NCBI RefSeq assembly: GCF_001583495.1
Contig: NZ_LQAQ01000032.1
Location: 111,585 to 175,584 of the forward strand
DNA: 64,000 nt
Source: Flammeovirga sp. SJP92
GTDB lineage: Bacteria > Bacteroidota > Bacteroidia > Cytophagales > Flammeovirgaceae
Reading direction: 5' to 3'
The notes below the pieces were generated by a model, which worked only from the letters and a program-made list of their open reading frames with translations, did not search any database and had not been told where the DNA came from. A program made the translations under genes and the position numbers. Positions within the stretch are counted from its first letter, which is position 1. Each line of letters opens with the position of its first letter. Shown here one piece after another: positions 63,007 to 64,000 of this stretch.

Positions 63007-64000
63007 CTATAATTCACTACTTTCTTGATCCCAAAGTCGATAAGGATCATCGTAATATTTCATTTGTTGGAGCAGTAACGCTTCCAATTCTTCCACTTTA
63101 TCTGCATACTTTGGATCATTGGCGAGATTGGTTTCCATCTTCCCTTTTTTATGATGTTCCGGTAAATACTCATTAGGGTTTTCGCCAAGGTGGAATAACT
63201 GAGTTTGACGAACAGCACCGTCCATCAAATCGTATTTCACTAGTTTCCAATCTCCTTTTGTTACGGCGCGCATACCTGGTTTTGTTCCACCACAATACAC
63301 CCCATACATTTCATCTCTAAGCGTATTGCTTTTTCCCTCTAAAACCTTTTTGAAGCTTTCACCCTCCACTGTTTCTGGAATTGGAATACCTGCTAGCTCA
63401 CAAAGTGTTGGGAAAATATCTAATAAATACACGTTTCCTTTTACTCTGGTGTTGGCTTTAATTCCGGGGCCTTTCACTATAAATGGCACCCTCCAACTGT
63501 GCTCATACAGATTTTGTTTACCCATCAAACCATGTCTTCCAACAGCAATACCATGATCGGCGGTATAGATAATGTACGTATTCTCCAGTTCCCCCATTTC
63601 ATCCAGTTTTTGCAATACTTTTTCAAGTTGGATATCAATATTTTCCGAGCAAGCCATCTCTCTTCCAAATTCATTGCGGATGGTTTGTTCATCTCTATTT
63701 TTCCATACGCCCCTTACTCTGTCTTCATCTCTCAAATTAACATGACCATGGAAAAAAGGATGTTCTGCCAAGTAATTTTCAGGCAGGGCGGGTTGTTTAC
63801 TATTCAATGGAGGTAAACTGTTTTTGTCTTTATGGTTAACGGCTCCATACTTTTCAAGTAATTCAGGTGTTCCGTTTCTTTCATCATGAGGGTGAGAAAA
63901 GCCAAAATAAATAAAGAACGGATTTTCCTCCTTCGTTGCTTCTCTCTCTGATAAATATTCTAGCACTTGTTTTGCATGCCATGCACTGCCCGTTTCTTCA
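63007..64000 (-). CDS. S1 family sulfatase (partial, 5' end beyond window)
   Basis: The open frame continues to the right edge (reading ETGSAWHAKQVLEYLS at the boundary), so only the C-terminal 331 codons are visible and the formylglycine motif is outside. Family signs are FIYFGFSHPHDERNG (substrate and metal site His), ENTYIIYTADHGIAVGRHG (metal-binding Asp-His), GLMGKQNLYEHSWRVPFIVK (catalytic Lys and His) and DIFPTLCELAGIP. Tail: DWKLVKYDLMDG and a C-terminal helix, as in many S1 sulfatases of algal loci. It is probably co-regulated with the locus to its left. Its subfamily differs from the sulfatase at 14312, which shows a different C-terminal domain, so the two likely remove different sulfate groups. 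Confidence 0.88.
   Translation of the reverse strand, partial: EETGSAWHAKQVLEYLSEREATKEENPFFIYFGFSHPHDERNGTPELLEKYGAVNHKDKNSLPPLNSKQPALPENYLAEHPFFHGHVNLRDEDRVRGVWKNRDEQTIRNEFGREMACSENIDIQLEKVLQKLDEMGELENTYIIYTADHGIAVGRHGLMGKQNLYEHSWRVPFIVKGPGIKANTRVKGNVYLLDIFPTLCELAGIPIPETVEGESFKKVLEGKSNTLRDEMYGVYCGGTKPGMRAVTKGDWKLVKYDLMDGAVRQTQLFHLGENPNEYLPEHHKKGKMETNLANDPKYADKVEELEALLLQQMKYYDDPYRLWDQESSEL

Overview
The window comes from an AT-rich member of the Bacteroidota, most likely a marine Cytophagales bacterium of the Flammeovirga type. The evidence is the low GC content, signal peptides and lipoboxes of the Bacteroidota style, repeated C-terminal type IX secretion (T9SS) sorting domains (IYPNP...KxIKQ endings), a hybrid two-component regulator, formylglycine sulfatases and a GH86 agarase/porphyranase. 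The genus is an inference from gene style, not a search result. No tRNA, rRNA, CRISPR array, insertion sequence or phage gene was seen.

Layout. 1-4.6 kb: the 5' part of a very large RHS/YD-repeat protein running off the left edge. 5.7-11.6 kb: small genes, namely an orphan T9SS-sorting-domain-like protein, two small secreted proteins, a PLP-dependent cystathionine gamma-synthase family enzyme, three GNAT acetyltransferases, one unknown gene, and a gene-free stretch (7.66-8.8 kb) that looks like it encodes a structured RNA. 11.9-20.6 kb: GH29 fucosidase, S1 sulfatase, GH86 and GH28. 20.8-23.6 kb: a histidine kinase, a divergent receiver-only response regulator and a fourth GNAT. 23.7-64 kb: a dense, almost entirely minus-strand polysaccharide locus holding GH43, two paralogous 1170-residue heparinase II/III-type lyases with a ROK sugar kinase between them, a third heparinase II/III-type protein, three paralogous right-handed beta-helix proteins with different binding modules (CBM6; F-type lectin plus ricin; six CBM6-like), a hybrid two-component system gene broken by a 98-bp tandem duplication, a GH95 / GH95-like / beta-propeller glycosidase operon, a PL38-like lyase with two PA14 domains, and the 3' part of a second sulfatase at the right edge.

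How it fits together (inference). Secreted and surface enzymes would cut a sulfated, fucose- or L-galactose-decorated algal galactan or uronic-acid-containing polysaccharide. Sulfatases and GH29/GH95/GH43/GH28 enzymes would trim side groups, the ROK kinase would phosphorylate a released monosaccharide, and the hybrid regulator would sense the breakdown product. No SusC/SusD pair is present in the 64 kb, and much of the export relies on T9SS.

Non-coding structure is the most unusual part. A family of two-hairpin palindromic repeats sits at most transcription-unit boundaries between 28 and 58 kb. The arms differ between copies with compensatory changes, and copies occur singly or as mirror-image pairs, like REP/BIME elements. 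Two LacI-type palindromes, a recurrent A-tract plus C-run motif upstream of several CAZyme genes, and a set of clear intrinsic terminators complete the regulatory picture. Several start codons were moved from in-frame TTG codons to the nearby ATG in front of a signal peptide or conserved domain.
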